Positions 1-9,248 are shown, counted from the stretch's first letter. The stretch: DNA of 64,000 nt from Clostridiaceae bacterium BRH_c20a (GCA_000961765.1 LADT01000001.1:1-64000); one strand, 5' to 3'. Numbers and translations are program-made. The notes: generated from the letters alone by a model not told the origin.

Positions 1-305
1 TCTAAAATATAGGCCTCGTCCTTTAGCCCTACTAAAGGCGCCATAGATAAGTACTCAAAATTATCCATATTATAGGCACTAATTACACAGTCCTTTACTT
101 CTTCTTCGGAATAATCACCAAGATAGAGGTTTAATATTATTTCTGCCAATTCTTGATATATATCCCCATCTATTTTATACAATTCTTCCATACTTATCAT
201 TGGTATGCTGTCGGGAACAAAAAGTCCCCCTTTAGGGACCATACCTAATTTTATCGCTTCAGAAGCTCTCGCCTTCTTATAATTACCCCTAGTACTTACA
301 TACAT
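1..305 (-). CDS. thrC: Threonine synthase, N-terminal part (runs off the window)
   Basis: Only about 101 N-terminal codons lie in the window; the reading frame is open to base 1. The protein starts MYVSTRGNYKKARASEAI and continues with MVPKGGLFVPDSIP, the typical N-terminal domain of PLP-dependent threonine synthase, which converts O-phosphohomoserine to threonine in the cytoplasm. The ATG at 303-305 has a good ribosome site (AAAGGAG) about 9 bases upstream. The PLP-lysine region is outside the window, so function rests on the N-terminal domain. The gene points away from the transketolase pair, with a repeat-filled spacer between them. Confidence 0.85.
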   Translation of the reverse strand, partial: MYVSTRGNYKKARASEAIKLGMVPKGGLFVPDSIPMISMEELYKIDGDIYQELAEIILNLYLGDYSEEEVKDCVISAYNMDNFEYLSMAPLVGLKDEAYIL

Positions 306-394
306 TATCCTGTACTCCTTTGTAGTTTATTGTAATTCTCTGATGATAATTATAATTTGATTTCTATAATTTATCAAACCTAATAATTAAAATT

Positions 395-600
395 GTCGAT
401 AGACTATTGACTATGGACTATAGACTATGGACTATAGACTTATACTTAAACATGGTAAAACTTTAAAAATTAAGATTGAGATTTCGCTTCGCTAGATTAA
501 GATTCCGCTTCGCTAGGTTAAGGTTAAGACTAACCACCAGTCACCAGTTACTAACAACTAGCCACTAGCCACTAACAACTAAGATTAAGATTAAGATTGT
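395..600. repeat. Short tandem-repeat spacer (GACTATR heptamers, TTAAGA-type hexamers)
   Basis: The spacer 306-738 has no gene. At 395-441 the heptamer GACTATG/GACTATA repeats about six times. It is followed by TTAAGATT-type hexamers interrupted by TTCGCTTCGCTAG, then CACTAACAACTAGC-type heptamers up to about 690. The same families recur in inverted orientation around 19.4-19.75 kb. No protein or known RNA is recognised here. Confidence 0.8.
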
Positions 601-738
601 TGATAATATCTTTTTTTCTGGGCACCGGTCACTGGGCAACCGGGCACAAACCCAATAATTGTCCCAAGACTAGCCACTAACAACTAACAACTGTTATAAT
701 ATACCTAAATATCGCTTTGGCGAAAAGGAGTTGATAAT

Positions 739-1584
739 TTGGTTTTTTTTAGTGTAGATAAACTTGAACCAATATGCAAGGACATTAGAGCAGATATTTT
801 ACGCATGACGGAAGCGGCAGGCTCCGGTCATCCTGGGGGTAGCTTATCGGCTGTTGAATTAATGACTGTATTATATTTCAATGTCCTTAATCACCGCCCC
901 CAGGAACTTGAGTGGTCTGAGCGGGACCGTTTTATACTCTCTAAGGGTCACGCCTGCCCGGTAGTTTATGCTGTTATGGCTCGCAGCGGATATTTCCCCG
1001 TAGAAGAACTGCTTACACTTAGAAAGTTAGGTAGTAGACTACAGGGACATCCTAATATGAAATCCTTACCGGGTCTGGAATCTTCCAGTGGTTCTTTAGG
1101 ACAGGGCCTTTCAGTAGCTAATGGCCTGGCTTTAGCGGCAAAAATTGATAAAAGGGACTATCGGGTTTACTGTCTCATGGGTGACGGTGAATTACAGGAA
1201 GGTCAAATATGGGAAGCTGCAATGACAGCTGCCCATTATAAACTGGATAATGTCTGTGCCCTAGTTGATTATAATAATTTACAAATTGACGGAAAAGTAG
1301 AAGATGTTAAAGGTATTGCTCCTCTCAAAGAGAAATGGTTATCCTTTAACTGGCATGTTATTGAAATTGATGGTCATGATCTAGAACAAGTGGAAAAGGC
1401 TTATGCAGAAGCTAAACAAATTAAAGGAAAGCCAAGTATTATAATTGCAAAAACTATAAAAGGTAAAGGTGTCTCATTTATGGAGGATGTAGCAGGTTGG
1501 CACGGGAAAGCTCCTAACTCCGAAGAACTAGAGCAAGCATTAAAGGAGATATACGTTCAGGAGGGATCAACTTTAAAGAATTGA
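739..1584 (+). CDS. Transketolase, N-terminal subunit
   Basis: This 281-residue protein is the thiamine-diphosphate-binding half of a split transketolase, as in many Firmicutes and archaea. It shows the GSGHPGG motif near residue 28 and the TPP motif beginning GDGELQEG at residue 148 and ending at YNNLQIDG. The enzyme moves two-carbon units between sugar phosphates in the non-oxidative pentose phosphate pathway. The start is TTG at 739, chosen because AAAGGAG lies 8 bases upstream. The C-terminal subunit follows 68 bp downstream on the same strand, so the two are almost certainly co-transcribed and form one enzyme. Confidence 0.93.
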   Translation: MVFFSVDKLEPICKDIRADILRMTEAAGSGHPGGSLSAVELMTVLYFNVLNHRPQELEWSERDRFILSKGHACPVVYAVMARSGYFPVEELLTLRKLGSRLQGHPNMKSLPGLESSSGSLGQGLSVANGLALAAKIDKRDYRVYCLMGDGELQEGQIWEAAMTAAHYKLDNVCALVDYNNLQIDGKVEDVKGIAPLKEKWLSFNWHVIEIDGHDLEQVEKAYAEAKQIKGKPSIIIAKTIKGKGVSFMEDVAGWHGKAPNSEELEQALKEIYVQEGSTLKN

Positions 1585-1652
1585 AAGTTGATAAATTGAG
1601 AATTGAGAGTTAAAATTTTTTACTGAACATAGGGAAAGGAATGATAGTTAAA

Positions 1653-2600
1653 ATGAAGATGAAGCCAACCCGTGATGGTTATGGTGAAGGCTTGCTGGAG
1701 TTGGGTAAAACTAATCCCCTAGTACTAGTGCTGGATGCAGACCTATCAAAATCTACCCGTACAGACTGGTTTATGAAGGAATTTCCTGAGCGTTTTTTTG
1801 ATATTGGTATTGCTGAACAGGATATGCTAGGTACAGCAGCAGGACTGGCTCTAGCCGGTAAGATACCTTTTGTTACAACTTATGGTGTATTTGTTGCCGG
1901 AAGGGCTTGGGACCAAATCCGTACAACTATTGCTTATGCCGAGCTCAATGTTAAAATTGCCGGAGCTCATGGTGGTATTTCAGTAGGGCCAGACGGAGCT
2001 ACCCATCAAGCATTAGAAGAAATTACCTTGATGCGGGTGCTGCCTAATATGATTTTAGTTGTGCCCTGTGATGCAATAGAAACAAAAAAAGCAACTCTTG
2101 CATTAGCCTCTTTACAAGGCCCAGCTTATCTCCGGTTTACCCGGGAGGCAAGCCCTGTATTCACTAGTGAATCAGATATTTTTGAAATAGGTAAATCTAT
2201 AACTTTAAAAAAAGGAACAGATTTAACTCTTATTGGCTGTGGACCAATTGTATATGAGGCACTAATGGCTGCCGAAGAATTAAATAAATTAGGTATCTCA
2301 ACCAGGGTAATTAATATGCATACAATAAAGCCCTTGGATAAAGAAACAATCATCAAGGCTGCCTTGGAAACAGGGGCCATTGTTACTGTAGAAGAACATC
2401 AAGTTATGGGTGGCTTAGGGGGAGCAGTAGCAGAAATATTAGTACAGAATTCTCCCGTCCCAGTAGAAATGATAGGTATTCAAGATACCTTTGGTGAATC
2501 CGGCACACCGGAGGAGCTAGCAGAAAAGTATGGGCTTACTTCTAGACATATAATAGAAGCATCTAAAAAAGTGCTGAAGAGAAAAACCTGTCGTGCGTAA
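1653..2600 (+). CDS. Transketolase, C-terminal subunit
   Basis: This protein of about 315 residues carries the pyrimidine-binding and C-terminal domains of a split transketolase and pairs with the gene just upstream. It contains a DADLSKSTRT stretch near the start and the conserved FDIGIAEQDMLGTAAGLALAG segment with the TPP-activating glutamate. An ATG at 1641 directly abuts the AGGGAAAGGA site, so 1653 (12 bases away, giving MKMKPTRDGYGEGL) is preferred; 1641 cannot be excluded. The last seven codons and the stop lie inside a 20-bp perfect terminator hairpin. Confidence 0.92.
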   Translation: MKMKPTRDGYGEGLLELGKTNPLVLVLDADLSKSTRTDWFMKEFPERFFDIGIAEQDMLGTAAGLALAGKIPFVTTYGVFVAGRAWDQIRTTIAYAELNVKIAGAHGGISVGPDGATHQALEEITLMRVLPNMILVVPCDAIETKKATLALASLQGPAYLRFTREASPVFTSESDIFEIGKSITLKKGTDLTLIGCGPIVYEALMAAEELNKLGISTRVINMHTIKPLDKETIIKAALETGAIVTVEEHQVMGGLGGAVAEILVQNSPVPVEMIGIQDTFGESGTPEELAEKYGLTSRHIIEASKKVLKRKTCRA

Positions 2601-2620
2601 CGACAGGTTTTTCTCTTCAG
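2574..2620 (+). terminator. Intrinsic terminator of the transketolase operon
   Basis: A perfect 20-bp inverted repeat (2574-2593 and 2601-2620) encloses a 7-base loop TGCGTAA whose last three bases are the stop codon of the upstream gene. The right arm contains TTTTTCTC. Confidence 0.85.
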
Positions 2621-2730
2621 TGGGCGCGTGGGCGAGTGGGCGCGAAAACATCATGAATTATCCCGGTAGACGTTATTCTTTTTCATTATATTTATTTCCG
2701 CGCCCACGTGCTCACGCGCTCACGTAAAGA
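2621..2730. repeat. GC-rich inverted repeat (TGGGCGCG units)
   Basis: TGGGCGCGTGGGCGAGTGGG at 2620 is answered by CGCGCCCACGTGCTCACGCG at about 2699, so the two blocks can pair across a roughly 55-base AT-rich core. This GC-rich element contrasts sharply with its AT-rich surroundings. Confidence 0.6.
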
Positions 2731-2732
2731 CG

Positions 2733-2760
2733 TAAAAAATCACCTCACGGTGATTTTTTA
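2733..2760 (-). terminator. Terminator of the CBS-domain gene
   Basis: TAAAAAATCACC, loop TCAC, GGTGATTTTTTA forms a perfect 12-bp stem flanked by A and T runs, so it can work in both directions. It lies right at the end of the minus-strand gene. Confidence 0.85.
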
Positions 2761-3165
2761 AAGGTAGCAGCTTAAAAAGTATTCAATTATCTCTCTTCTC
2801 CGAACAATGCCAATAAATACATCATTATCATCTACAACAGGTACAAAATTCTGAGTTATTGCTAATTCAATCAAATCCTCCATCTTAGCGCTGATTTTCA
2901 CAGGTACATTTTGTACCCTTTGGGGAATATCTGTAATAGCTATTTTACTAGTATTCTCAAAGCTTTGGCCCGGAGTATTTTTCATCTTCCATAAAAAATC
3001 CCCTTCTGTAAGTGTCCCCACATATTTACCGCCATTATCTATTAGCGGAACAGCAGTATATCTGTGATACTCCATCTTTTCCATGGCCTGCCTCATCGTA
3101 GCATTAGTTGATAAATAAACTACATCCTGCTTTGGTATTAAAAAGAACGAAATGTTTTTTGTCAT
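2758..3165 (-). CDS. CBS-domain protein
   Basis: The 135-residue protein consists of little more than a pair of CBS domains (roughly residues 10-65 and 78-133), with typical segments such as YTAVPLIDNGGKYVGTLTEG and FVPVVDDNDVFIGIVRR. CBS pairs usually bind adenine nucleotides or S-adenosylmethionine and act as cytoplasmic regulators; no partner domain is fused here. The ATG has a GAGGAG site upstream. It is a single gene with its own terminator, and its partner is not evident. Confidence 0.85.
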   Translation of the reverse strand: MTKNISFFLIPKQDVVYLSTNATMRQAMEKMEYHRYTAVPLIDNGGKYVGTLTEGDFLWKMKNTPGQSFENTSKIAITDIPQRVQNVPVKISAKMEDLIELAITQNFVPVVDDNDVFIGIVRRREIIEYFLSCYL

Positions 3166-3233
3166 GTAGAAAACTCCTCAATAATAGTATAAAAATTTCC
3201 TCGTCTATATGTTATCACTAAATAAATTTGATG

Positions 3234-4130
3234 TTAACCTCTTTTTTCCCCAGAAATAAAGTTTAAAAACTGCTCCATAGCAGGTGTTGAATATTTTTTT
3301 GAGGTTGTAATAACATAAAATTTACGCATAATCTTTAACCCCTCTATTGTTAAAGCTTTTAAGGTTTTAAACTGCAGCTCTTTTTGAACAGTTTTTTCTG
3401 ATAAAATAGAAATACCAAGATTGGCCTCTACTGCTGATTTAACGGCCTCAGTACTCCCTAGCTCCATAATAACTGATAGGCTGTCCATATCCCAACCTGC
3501 CTTGGTTAAAGCATCCTCCATTATCTGTCGAGTTCCCGAGCCTTTTTCCCTAAGTACAAAAGGAAAAAGAGATAGTTGGTCAAATGTAACTGATTTTTGG
3601 ATAGCCAGTGGGTGAGTAGGATTAACAATTACCAATAATTCATCATCGAGAAATGGTTTTACAGTAAGACCTTCATGACCAATAGATCCTTCCACCAAGC
3701 CCAAATCTAAAGTCTGATCGTAAACAGACTTGATAATATGCTGAGTATTAAAAATAGCGATAGTAATATGCACAAGGGGGTAGAGCTCTTTAAAACTTCC
3801 AATGAATTTAGGAAGAAAATATTCCCCGATAGTTTGGCTGGCCCCTATAGCTAAGTTGCCTCTAACTACTCCGCTAAAATCACTTAGGCTTTTCTCAGCG
3901 TCTACAAAAAGACTACATATTTGAATTGCATAATTATATAATAATTTTCCTTCTTCTGTTAAAGAAACTTTACGGGTTGTACGGTTAAATAGCTTAACAC
4001 CTAGTTCATCCTCAAGAAGCTGAATTTGTTGGGAAATCGCCGGTTGGCTGATATGCAAAATCTCCGAAGCATGGGAAAAGCTCTTCTTCTCCGCAACTAC
4101 TTTAAATAACTCTAAATGATGTCTGTTCAA
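3234..4130 (-). CDS. LysR-family transcriptional regulator
   Basis: The protein has an N-terminal winged helix-turn-helix (SFSHASEILHISQPAISQQI) and a C-terminal type-2 periplasmic-binding-like effector domain, about 298 residues in all, the usual LysR length. The TTG at 4128-4130 is preferred because AGGAG (4139-4143) lies 8 bases upstream and the product then begins MNRHHLELF like other family members; the upstream GTG overlaps the ribosome site. It lies downstream of a permease and near SulP and TauE-like genes, so an anion or sulfur-compound ligand is possible but unproven. Confidence 0.9.
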   Translation of the reverse strand: MNRHHLELFKVVAEKKSFSHASEILHISQPAISQQIQLLEDELGVKLFNRTTRKVSLTEEGKLLYNYAIQICSLFVDAEKSLSDFSGVVRGNLAIGASQTIGEYFLPKFIGSFKELYPLVHITIAIFNTQHIIKSVYDQTLDLGLVEGSIGHEGLTVKPFLDDELLVIVNPTHPLAIQKSVTFDQLSLFPFVLREKGSGTRQIMEDALTKAGWDMDSLSVIMELGSTEAVKSAVEANLGISILSEKTVQKELQFKTLKALTIEGLKIMRKFYVITTSKKYSTPAMEQFLNFISGEKRG

Positions 4131-4157
4131 AAAATCCACTCCTGGAAAACTTTATTA

Positions 4158-4485
4158 TGAAAAAGGGCCACACCTCATCCCGAAACTCATTGGGGCCGTG
4201 GAATATCCCCAACGGAAGTCACCTGATGTAAGTTTCCCTTATACTATCTTAGTATTATATTTAGTAAATATAAATATCAAAAGATATAATAATTCTATAT
4301 GTTATTTATAGGTGATGCAGAATATATGGAAAGGGGACACACCTCGTTTTAGATATTAGATGTTCGATATTAGAGTTTGGACTCATGTTATACTTCGAAG
4401 CATTGCATTAATCTAACTTCTAATTTCTAACTTCGAACTTCTAGATTGAGGAATGTCCCCAACTTATGGAAAGGGGACACACCTG
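4158..4485. repeat. Hairpin repeat elements with GGGGACACACCT / GAATGTCCCC ends
   Basis: The gap 4131-4509 holds no gene. GGAAAGGGGACACACCT occurs at about 4328 and again at about 4468, with GAGGAATGTCCCC at 4448. Between them lie ATATTAGATGTTCGATATTAG and a complementary-looking set of TTCTAACTTCGAACTTCTAG heptamers that can fold back. A degenerate unit (GGGCCACACCTCATCCCG) lies at about 4164. The same end motifs occur at 22.1 kb and 46.3 kb. Confidence 0.7.
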
Positions 4486-4509
4486 CTGTGGACTCTTGAA
4501 ATTATACTA

Positions 4510-5913
4510 TTATATTAGGAACATTGCTACTATAGTTGTCACAATCAAACCAGTTACTACAGGTACTAAATTACGGCGGGCCAATTCAAAGGGATCTACT
4601 CCACATATTGCAGCTGCAGGTATTAAAGCCCAGGGTACCAAGGTACCTCCACCGACCCAAATGGCTGCTATTTGACCTAAGGCGGTCAAAGTTGCTATTC
4701 CTGAGCCAATAGCTACGGAAAATAGATGGGCTACAGAGCCGGCTAAGGAGATACCGGAAAAGCCAGAACCATCCAAACCTGTTATAGCTCCAACTGTAGT
4801 TAGAGTTACTGCTCCTACAGCCGCATTAAGAGGTACTGACTGGGCTAAAGCAACGCCCAGATCATTTACTAATCCTTGTGACCCTTTTGGAAGCAGGTCA
4901 CCAAATATGGAAAGAAAGCCAGCATCACCTAAATAAAAGAAGGCTGCGATAGGGATAACAGGGCCAAATACTCTAAAACCAAATTGGAATCCCTCTATTA
5001 AATAAGCTGTTATCTTTTCGAGTCCCTCATTTCTGTGAGCTAATAAGGCAATCAATATTAAAATAAATACACAAGTTCCCCCGATAAGGGCAGTTGCATC
5101 TCCACCTTGGAGATTTGCTTTAAACATAATAAGTACATCTGTAAAAAGTAGTACAGGTATTAAGACAGCTAAGCCTGTTTTCATTCTGGAGGACAGAACA
5201 TTAAAAATAGTTTCTTCTCCTTTATTTTCAAGTCGATTAAAATATTCTTCCCCCTCGACCTGTAAAGTTCCTCTTTGCATATCCCGTCTTAATAACCAAA
5301 AAGCAACCACAGTGGTAACTATACCCATAACAAAAACTAGCGGTACACTAGCAGCTATTACATCATGAACAGGTATACCCGCCGCATCAGCAGTTAATTT
5401 TGGTGCACCTTGAATTATGAAATCACCAGATAAAGCAATTCCGTGACCAAATAAATTCATCGCCATAGCTACACCTAAGGCCGGGAGCCCTACCCGTACT
5501 GCAACGGGTAGTAAGACCGCTCCCATCAGGGCAACTGCGGGAGAAGGCCAGAAAAACCAGGAAATAACCATCATTAAGATACCGATAACCCAGTAGGCTA
5601 ATGCAGGTGTTCTAATAAGGCCAGTAAAAGGCGCTACCATTTTTTCATTTACACCGGTTGCTGCTAAAACCTTACTCATGGCAACAATAATAGAAATAAT
5701 CAAGATAGTTCCTAAGAGTTCAGAAATTGCGTAAATAAAACTATTGAAAACACCCATAACCGATTGAAAAATTGAGCTGGTAGCTAAGAGACCTAGAATA
5801 AAAATACCGACAACACAGATAAAAGATGTATCCCGGCGTTTTATCATAAAACCCATGACCAAGATAATAAAAAGAACATATACCCAATGCAAGGCTGTTA
5901 ATTGAATACCCAC
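4510..5913 (-). CDS. Multi-pass permease of the ion-transporter type
   Basis: The 467-residue protein is almost entirely hydrophobic, with about 12 membrane segments. It has repeated half-motifs such as FFWPSPAVALMGAVLLP and VPLNAAVGAVTLTTVGAITG, reminiscent of the GntP/CitM/NhaC-type ion-transporter superfamily. I do not recognise a specific family or substrate. The GTG start at 5913 is preceded by GGAGAGTGA. The gene ends upstream of the LysR gene across a repeat-containing 380-bp gap and follows a SulP gene on the same strand. Confidence 0.7.
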   Translation of the reverse strand: MGIQLTALHWVYVLFIILVMGFMIKRRDTSFICVVGIFILGLLATSSIFQSVMGVFNSFIYAISELLGTILIISIIVAMSKVLAATGVNEKMVAPFTGLIRTPALAYWVIGILMMVISWFFWPSPAVALMGAVLLPVAVRVGLPALGVAMAMNLFGHGIALSGDFIIQGAPKLTADAAGIPVHDVIAASVPLVFVMGIVTTVVAFWLLRRDMQRGTLQVEGEEYFNRLENKGEETIFNVLSSRMKTGLAVLIPVLLFTDVLIMFKANLQGGDATALIGGTCVFILILIALLAHRNEGLEKITAYLIEGFQFGFRVFGPVIPIAAFFYLGDAGFLSIFGDLLPKGSQGLVNDLGVALAQSVPLNAAVGAVTLTTVGAITGLDGSGFSGISLAGSVAHLFSVAIGSGIATLTALGQIAAIWVGGGTLVPWALIPAAAICGVDPFELARRNLVPVVTGLIVTTIVAMFLI

Positions 5914-6005
5914 TTAAATCACTCTCCAGTACTAAAAAGTGTATTACAAATATATGCAATACTGTGATTAAATGTGTATGGTATATGTTCCCTATAATTT
6001 CTAGC

Positions 6006-7511
6006 CTAGGCGTTTAGCTGAGAGATTGCTAGTTGTTTGGCGTAGCTAATGGCCTGTGCTATCCTGCCTAAATTTATTGTTTTTTCATACCCATCCAAAA
6101 TATTTAGCTTTATAAATTGTTCATAGGTGCCTTCTTTCATTCCAGTAATTATTAATTTTTTACCCATTTGTTCCAGCTGTTCCTTAATTCTACCTAAAAC
6201 TATAATTCCAGTAGTATCAATAGCCGGTGAATTCATTAAATTAATTACTATAATATCTGCACCCTTACTTTTGAGTTCAATGGTAGTAACAATAGCATCA
6301 GATACACCGAAAAATAACGAGCCCTCTATGGTAAAGGATTTTATCCTTTTATCAAAACCATTACAATCTACTGGATATTCCTTGAGATAACTATTACCAA
6401 GATTAAACATCAATATAACAGCTGATAATAATGTACCAATGGCAACAGCCGTTGTCAGATCGGTTATAACCGTTAGTATAGTAGTAACTGTTATGACCGC
6501 TAATGCTTCCTTCGAGGCAGAAGCAAGTCGATAGGTTTCTCTATATTCAATCATTTTAACAGAGGTGGCCATTAAAATCCCGCCTAGAACTGCTAATGGA
6601 ATAGTGCTAGCCAAGGGACCGAATTTTAAAATCATTAATAATAACACCAGACCGTGTATTATACCTGAGAGCCTTCCTCTTCCTCCTGCATTAACATTTA
6701 CTACCGAACGTACTATCGCACCTGTACCAATCAAATTACCAAAAATAGCTGCCACAAAATTAGCTATTCCCTGTCCAATAATTTCACGGTCACTATCATG
6801 TTTAGTATGGGTCATTTCATCAACTATCAAGGAAGCTAGTAAAGACTCAATTGAACCTAACAGTGCTAGGACAACGGCAGCCTTGGTGATATCAACCATG
6901 TTTAGAGCTCCGAAGTTAGGAATATAAATCTGGGGAAAAACCAAAGGAATCTCTCCTACCACAAGCTCTGTAGGCAGCCAACCCTTTGCAACAATAGTTC
7001 CTATTATTAAGGCTACGATTGCATAAGGAATTTTCTTATTTATCAAAGGTAGTCCAAACATCAGTGCAATAACTAACAGAGCCAGAATAGGACTATCCTT
7101 TAAATATACAATTTGCTTCAAAAAAATAAGTATCCCTATTCCATTGGTAAAACCAATTATTGTGGGATGAGGTATCAGCCGTATATATTTTCCCAGCTTA
7201 AATATACCCATGAGAATCTGGATTAGCCCAGCTAATATCATAGCGGCGAAAAGTCCATCAAGACCGTACTTATTAAACATTTCAACTAATACTACAGTCA
7301 TTGCTCCCGTAGGGCCTGATATTTGAGCTTTTGTACCACCAAACATTGGGGCTAAAATACCAGTAAAGATTGCTCCATATAAACCAGCTGCAGCACCTGC
7401 TCCTGACAGAACACCAAAGCTTAAAGCAAGGGGAAGTGCTACAAAGGAGACCGTGATGCCTCCAATCACGTCACCTTTCAGTTTCTGCCATGTTTCTCCA
7501 TTTAGCTCCAT
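6006..7511 (-). CDS. SulP-family anion permease with STAS domain
   Basis: The 501-residue protein has a SulP transporter core (GGITVSFVALPLALSFG near the N-terminus, then PTGAMTVVLVEM and GNLIGTGAIVRSVVNVNAGG) and a C-terminal STAS domain from about residue 400 (NLMNSPAIDTTGIIVLG). The family moves sulfate, bicarbonate or other anions across the cytoplasmic membrane. The ATG at 7511 is chosen because GAGGAG lies 9 bases upstream; a 14-codon longer frame begins before this site. The ion carried cannot be read from the sequence. Confidence 0.9.
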   Translation of the reverse strand: MELNGETWQKLKGDVIGGITVSFVALPLALSFGVLSGAGAAAGLYGAIFTGILAPMFGGTKAQISGPTGAMTVVLVEMFNKYGLDGLFAAMILAGLIQILMGIFKLGKYIRLIPHPTIIGFTNGIGILIFLKQIVYLKDSPILALLVIALMFGLPLINKKIPYAIVALIIGTIVAKGWLPTELVVGEIPLVFPQIYIPNFGALNMVDITKAAVVLALLGSIESLLASLIVDEMTHTKHDSDREIIGQGIANFVAAIFGNLIGTGAIVRSVVNVNAGGRGRLSGIIHGLVLLLMILKFGPLASTIPLAVLGGILMATSVKMIEYRETYRLASASKEALAVITVTTILTVITDLTTAVAIGTLLSAVILMFNLGNSYLKEYPVDCNGFDKRIKSFTIEGSLFFGVSDAIVTTIELKSKGADIIVINLMNSPAIDTTGIIVLGRIKEQLEQMGKKLIITGMKEGTYEQFIKLNILDGYEKTINLGRIAQAISYAKQLAISQLNA

Positions 7512-7727
7512 ATAAATTTTCTCCTCTAATATTTTTAGTAAAATTTTGAACAATGAGTAAATTATACTCCTCTAAAATTTACTTAGCTACAATAGAATTT
7601 ATGGATACTGCTAAAAATATGAGAAAGTTTGTCGTTATATGGGATTTACTATCCAATACTTTTAAATAGCTTCAAATATCTGCAAATGGCTGCGTATTTC
7701 ATTTGTATTACGTATATTCTAATCAAA

Positions 7728-7752
7728 AAATCACCTGTGCACAGATGATTTC
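7728..7752 (-). terminator. Possible terminator after the TauE-like gene
   Basis: AAATCACCTGTG and CACAGATGATTT form an imperfect stem with one mismatch, followed on the minus strand by a short T run (TTTTTTGATT). Confidence 0.55.
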
Positions 7753-7767
7753 TTAAATAAGTATTAT

Positions 7768-8496
7768 TTAAAAAATTTTATATAAGGAATAAACTGCAGA
7801 AACTAACACTAATATAGGTACCCCTTTTTGGAAATGCCTTTGGGATATTCGTGGGAAAATATAATTACCTAATGCACTACCTATAAACCCCATGGGTACT
7901 AACGTCAATGCTCTAATAATTATTAATTTATTAATCGCACCTAAAGACAATAAAAATAGTATACTAAAAACGTATACTAAAGCATTATAACAGGCAAAAG
8001 TTGCTCTAAATTGGTCTTTTGGTATTCCTCGATTATTTAAGCACAGAACTATTGGGGGTCCGGGCATACCAATGCTAGCAGTCATTACCCCCGATATACT
8101 GCCCACAATCCGGTCAGCCCAGTCATTTTGAGCAAATTCAAAATGGTAGCCGGAAATAAGGATAATGCTTAGCAAAATAACCACGATACTTATCATTATC
8201 TTTAAATTATTTTGGTTAAAATTATAAAATATATAGATACCAAAGGGTATCCCAACTAGTGCTCCGGCCAATAAATTAAATACTATTGAACGCATTATTG
8301 ATTTGCGAACTTTAAAAGATAGAGCTGAAACTGTAAAAAAAGAAATTATCATGCTTAATCCAACTGCTGTCTTTGCATCAAAGACCAATAAAAACAAAGG
8401 TACTGCTAAAAGTGCAAATCCAAAACCGGTAACCGACTGCAAACAAGCTGCTAAAATAACTATGACTGCAGCAATAATAAAGGGAAAATCGAACAT
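7768..8496 (-). CDS. TauE/SafE (TSUP) family membrane transporter
   Basis: The 242-residue protein has seven to eight membrane segments and the family signature QSVTGFGFALLAVPLFLL near residue 20, with a second repeat IGMPGPPIVLCLNNRGIP. TSUP proteins export sulfite, sulfoacetate or other anions; the substrate here is unknown. The ATG at 8496 is preceded by AGGAGA. It lies next to the SulP gene on the same strand, with a 250-bp gap, so it may have its own promoter. Confidence 0.88.
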   Translation of the reverse strand: MFDFPFIIAAVIVILAACLQSVTGFGFALLAVPLFLLVFDAKTAVGLSMIISFFTVSALSFKVRKSIMRSIVFNLLAGALVGIPFGIYIFYNFNQNNLKIMISIVVILLSIILISGYHFEFAQNDWADRIVGSISGVMTASIGMPGPPIVLCLNNRGIPKDQFRATFACYNALVYVFSILFLLSLGAINKLIIIRALTLVPMGFIGSALGNYIFPRISQRHFQKGVPILVLVSAVYSLYKIF

Positions 8497-8651
8497 ATTA
8501 AGTCATCTCCTAAGAACTTTTGCGGATATATCAGACTGTATAAATATTTCATACTTTAATTAATATTCTAGCAAACTTTTCTTTTTACATAAACCCCAAA
8601 TATAATTTTAGTACCTTAAAAAATATTTTTTATAAATTTTTCTCCACATTA

Positions 8652-8680
8652 TTGACATAAAGTAAAAACGATTTTATACT
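8652..8680 (+). promoter_or_regulatory. Sigma-A promoter of speD
   Basis: TTGACA at 8652-8657 and TATACT at 8675-8680 are separated by exactly 17 bases. Transcription would begin near 8687, leaving a leader of about 130 bases before the speD start. Confidence 0.75.
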
Positions 8681-8739
8681 TATATCTATCGTGCAGAAAT
8701 TTAATTGAATATTGTAGATCTTAGGTCTGCTAATACACC

Positions 8740-8770
8740 TTAAAGGGTTGGGTAAAATACCCGACTTTAA
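8740..8770 (+). promoter_or_regulatory. Hairpin in the speD leader
   Basis: TTAAAG...GGGTA, loop AAA, TACCC...CTTTAA gives a two-part stem 50 bases before the speD start codon, followed by CCCCCGTGGG. No T run follows, so it is not an ordinary terminator. It matches no riboswitch I know. Confidence 0.45.
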
Positions 8771-8820
8771 CCCCCGTGGGTGTATAAGAATAAATAATAT
8801 TATGAAAGGGGGAGGCCATA

Positions 8821-9219
8821 ATGGGTTTTTCAACATTTGGTCGACATGTAATTGCTGATTTCCACGGAGTATCTGAAGAGGTTTTAAATGATTTTGATTT
8901 TCTGAGGAGTGCACTACATGAGGCCGCTATCGCTTGTGGTGCTACTGTAGTAGGAGAACAGTTCAACAAGTTTGAACCACAAGGAGTAACGGGGGTTTTA
9001 GTTCTAGCGGAAAGCCATTTATCAATTCATACCTATCCAGAACACGGTTTTTGTGCCATTGATTGCTATACATGTGGCACTGAAGTAAACCCAGAAAAAG
9101 CCTATAAGCATCTAGTTAGTCTACTTAAGCCCAAAAGGGCTTACGAAAGAGGATTAATGCGAGGCACGGGAGAAATCACTAATTTATCTAAAAAGGAACT
9201 CAAAGTTGTAAATTCATAA
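8821..9219 (+). CDS. speD: S-adenosylmethionine decarboxylase, short prokaryotic class
   Basis: The 132-residue proenzyme makes decarboxylated AdoMet, the aminopropyl donor for spermidine. It has the self-cleavage site LAESHLSIHTYPE, in which Glu64-Ser65 is the bond cut to create the pyruvoyl group. His70 and Cys85 (in CYTCG) correspond to the processing and catalytic residues of the Thermotoga type. The ATG has a strong GGGGGAGG site. It is a single gene with its own promoter, leader hairpin and terminator. A second, longer-class SpeD lies at 14.4 kb, and no spermidine synthase gene is in the window. Confidence 0.95.
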   Translation: MGFSTFGRHVIADFHGVSEEVLNDFDFLRSALHEAAIACGATVVGEQFNKFEPQGVTGVLVLAESHLSIHTYPEHGFCAIDCYTCGTEVNPEKAYKHLVSLLKPKRAYERGLMRGTGEITNLSKKELKVVNS

Positions 9220-9248
9220 TGATTCTATATGAAAATATAGATAAAAGT

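Noticed and set aside
6565-6927. A 120-codon plus-strand frame opposite the SulP gene
   Set aside because: Antisense shadow; the minus-strand frame encodes a clear SulP core.
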